64,000 nucleotides of DNA, from positions 1,674,001 to 1,738,000 of the forward strand of contig BJHW01000001.1 in NCBI GenBank assembly GCA_005405945.1, read 5' to 3'. Below are positions 63,601-64,000 of this stretch, one piece after another; within the stretch, counting starts at the first letter, position 1, and every line of letters starts with the position of its first letter. The translations under genes and the position numbers were made by a program. Below the pieces are notes generated by a model that did no database searches, was not told where the DNA came from, and saw only the letters and a list, made by a program, of their open reading frames with translations. Origin of the DNA: Streptomyces violaceusniger (GTDB lineage: Bacteria; Actinomycetota; Actinomycetes; Streptomycetales; Streptomycetaceae).

Positions 63601-64000
63601 GATGCCGACGGTCAGCACCGGATGCGGACTGGCCTCGACAAACACCGTATGACCAAGCTCCAACAGCCCCTCGACCGCGGACCGGAACTCCACCGTCTCA
63701 CGCAGATTCCGATACCAGTACTCCCCATCCAACTCGACGGTATCCATCAACCGCCCCGTCACCGTCGAATAGAACGGCACCCCACCCGAACACGGCCGCA
63801 CCGACGCCAACGCCTCCGCCAACCCCTCCCGAACCTCCTCCACCTGCACCGAATGCGAGGCATAATCCACCGGGATCCGCCTCGCCTCCGCAAACTCCGC
63901 CAACACCCCATCCAGCACCTCAACCGACCCCGACACCACCGTCGACACCGGACCATTCACCGCCGCCACCGACAACCCCGGACGACCCCGCAACCGATCC
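60616..64000 (-). CDS. Modular type I PKS, C-terminal part: AT(methylmalonyl)-DH-KR-ACP-docking
   Basis: The frame is open to the right edge, so only the last 1128 residues are seen. The AT C-terminal half has DYASHS (methylmalonyl). DH (about 63345-62560) is active-looking: [28 protein letters not shown] (about 61915-61370) has [19 protein letters not shown] (B-type) and [13 protein letters not shown]. There is no ER. ACP (about 61080-60890) is [16 protein letters not shown]. The last 75 residues (ELDKVAAMISAM, then [16 protein letters not shown]) form the C-terminal docking domain that should pair with the N-terminal helix of the next gene, whose start overlaps this stop. The unit made would be an alpha-methyl enoyl. 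Confidence 0.93.
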   Translation of the reverse strand, partial: DRLRGRPGLSVAAVNGPVSTVVSGSVEVLDGVLAEFAEARRIPVDYASHSVQVEEVREGLAEALASVRPCSGGVPFYSTVTGRLMDTVELDGEYWYRNLRETVEFRSAVEGLLELGHTVFVEASPHPVLTVGIQDTADATGADIVATGSLRRDEGGVRRFLTSLAEVAVRGVEVNWQTVFDGTGARRVDLPTYPFQRERFWLAPSTGTGDASGLGLGAVDHPLLGAAVPLPDADGCVLTGALSLAGQPWLADHSVLGTVLLPGTAFVELALRAGARFGCDTLDELTLHEPLVLPERETVQLQVSVGGPDDLGGRPLTVFSRRDGDWIRHAGGTLRVGEHGDPPANPSAWPPAGAQPVDVAELHTTMAERGYQYGPAFQGLRKAWIRDGEVFLEVALPEQMRGDAARCGVHPALLDAALQGIGLGAFVSEPDQAHLPFSWSGVTLHAVGATTLRVTLGPAGPDAVSIRMTDTIGAPVLSIGALAMRPLTEKHLLEAGGSRGDALFRLDWKELLVPTGPTGPRALSWGVLGGHDEPRLTAALTAAGVSPQRHRDLASIDQVPDVLVLPCPPEADDGPAPEATSSALRRVLEVVREWLGDARYTDARLMVLTRRAVATSTGDDVEDLAAAAVRGLLRTAQQENPDRLVMIDHDDSGLGMLPAVLAAGEPEAAFRAGAVLVPRLVKAAVPDGKAPAWDTGTVLITGGTGTLGGLVARHLVTTHGARDLVLASRGGDTAPGAVELATELEALGARIRVAACDVAERAQLTALLDTIPALRAVVHTAGVLDDGVIGSMTAERVETVLRPKANAAWHLHELTRRLDLDAFVLFSSATGVLGSAGQGNYAAANAFLDALAVHRQALGLPAVSVAWGLWERRSGLTAHLSEADMARMTRTGAVPLSDERGLELFDAACRSGEATLVATSLHLRAVAATGTVPPVLSALAPAPPRRAAEAGDGGVALRQSLAEMSGAEQSQTVRELVRGQVAAVLRHPDASAIDPARTFQEIGFDSLTAVELRNRLGATSGIRLAATAIFDYPTPAALAEHLLAEIVPETADPVAARLRELDKVAAMISAMGEDDTLRVRLSSRMEAIVSMWADLHRPERSSTVERDLESASLDDMFGIIDQELDGS
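63590..64000 (-). repeat. Methylmalonyl-AT block, upstream PKS gene
   Basis: It is the partner of 49390-49820. It continues beyond the window. Confidence 0.8.

Overview
The window is high-GC actinomycete DNA, almost certainly from a Streptomyces. The evidence is strong G/C at third codon positions, GTG starts, ATGA/GTGA stop-start overlaps, many one-component regulators paired with exporters, and two specialised-metabolite loci.

The left part (1 to about 13 kb) is a patchwork of small accessory units. It opens with the 3' end of a GH43 glycosidase, abutting a truncated secreted-protein gene. A LysR regulator faces a small Dabb-like protein/SDR pair. Further units are a methyltransferase, a DUF6010-like membrane protein coupled to a LysR fragment without its DNA-binding domain, TetR + MFS exporter, MerR + NAD-dependent reductase, a nucleotidyltransferase, and an EamA transporter divergent from a LysR regulator. 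Operator-like palindromes sit at several of these junctions.

From 13.0 to 20.0 kb there is a MarR + DHA2 exporter pair, followed by a compact class I lanthipeptide locus: a 60-aa precursor with an F-D-L-D leader box and a three-Cys core (15287-15469), a full-length LanB dehydratase and a LanC cyclase. No dedicated ABC transporter or leader protease is in the window. Next come a YcnI-like copper protein and a LacI-controlled sugar-dehydrogenase/isomerase operon with a decayed third gene. A LEA-like Ala/Lys/Thr-rich protein and a cytochrome P450 follow.

From 27 kb to the right edge the minus strand is one modular type I PKS system. An upstream PKS gene enters from beyond the window and ends with AT(methylmalonyl)-DH-KR-ACP and a C-terminal docking domain at 60616. 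It overlaps by ATGA the next gene, which starts at 60619. That second gene reads as seven modules ending at 26995 with another docking domain and no thioesterase. It is broken by five single-base losses in G/C runs; with the bases restored it is exactly 11,210 codons. Predicted chemistry along it: malonyl/A-type OH, malonyl/B-type OH, methylmalonyl/B-type OH, malonyl/A-type OH, malonyl/B-type OH, methylmalonyl/fully reduced, then malonyl with dead DH and KR. The downstream P450 (25640-26833) is the likely tailoring enzyme.

The same single-base-loss signature also splits the 13.6 kb exporter and the 20.3 kb YcnI gene. This points to homopolymer under-calling in the assembly rather than seven independent mutations.
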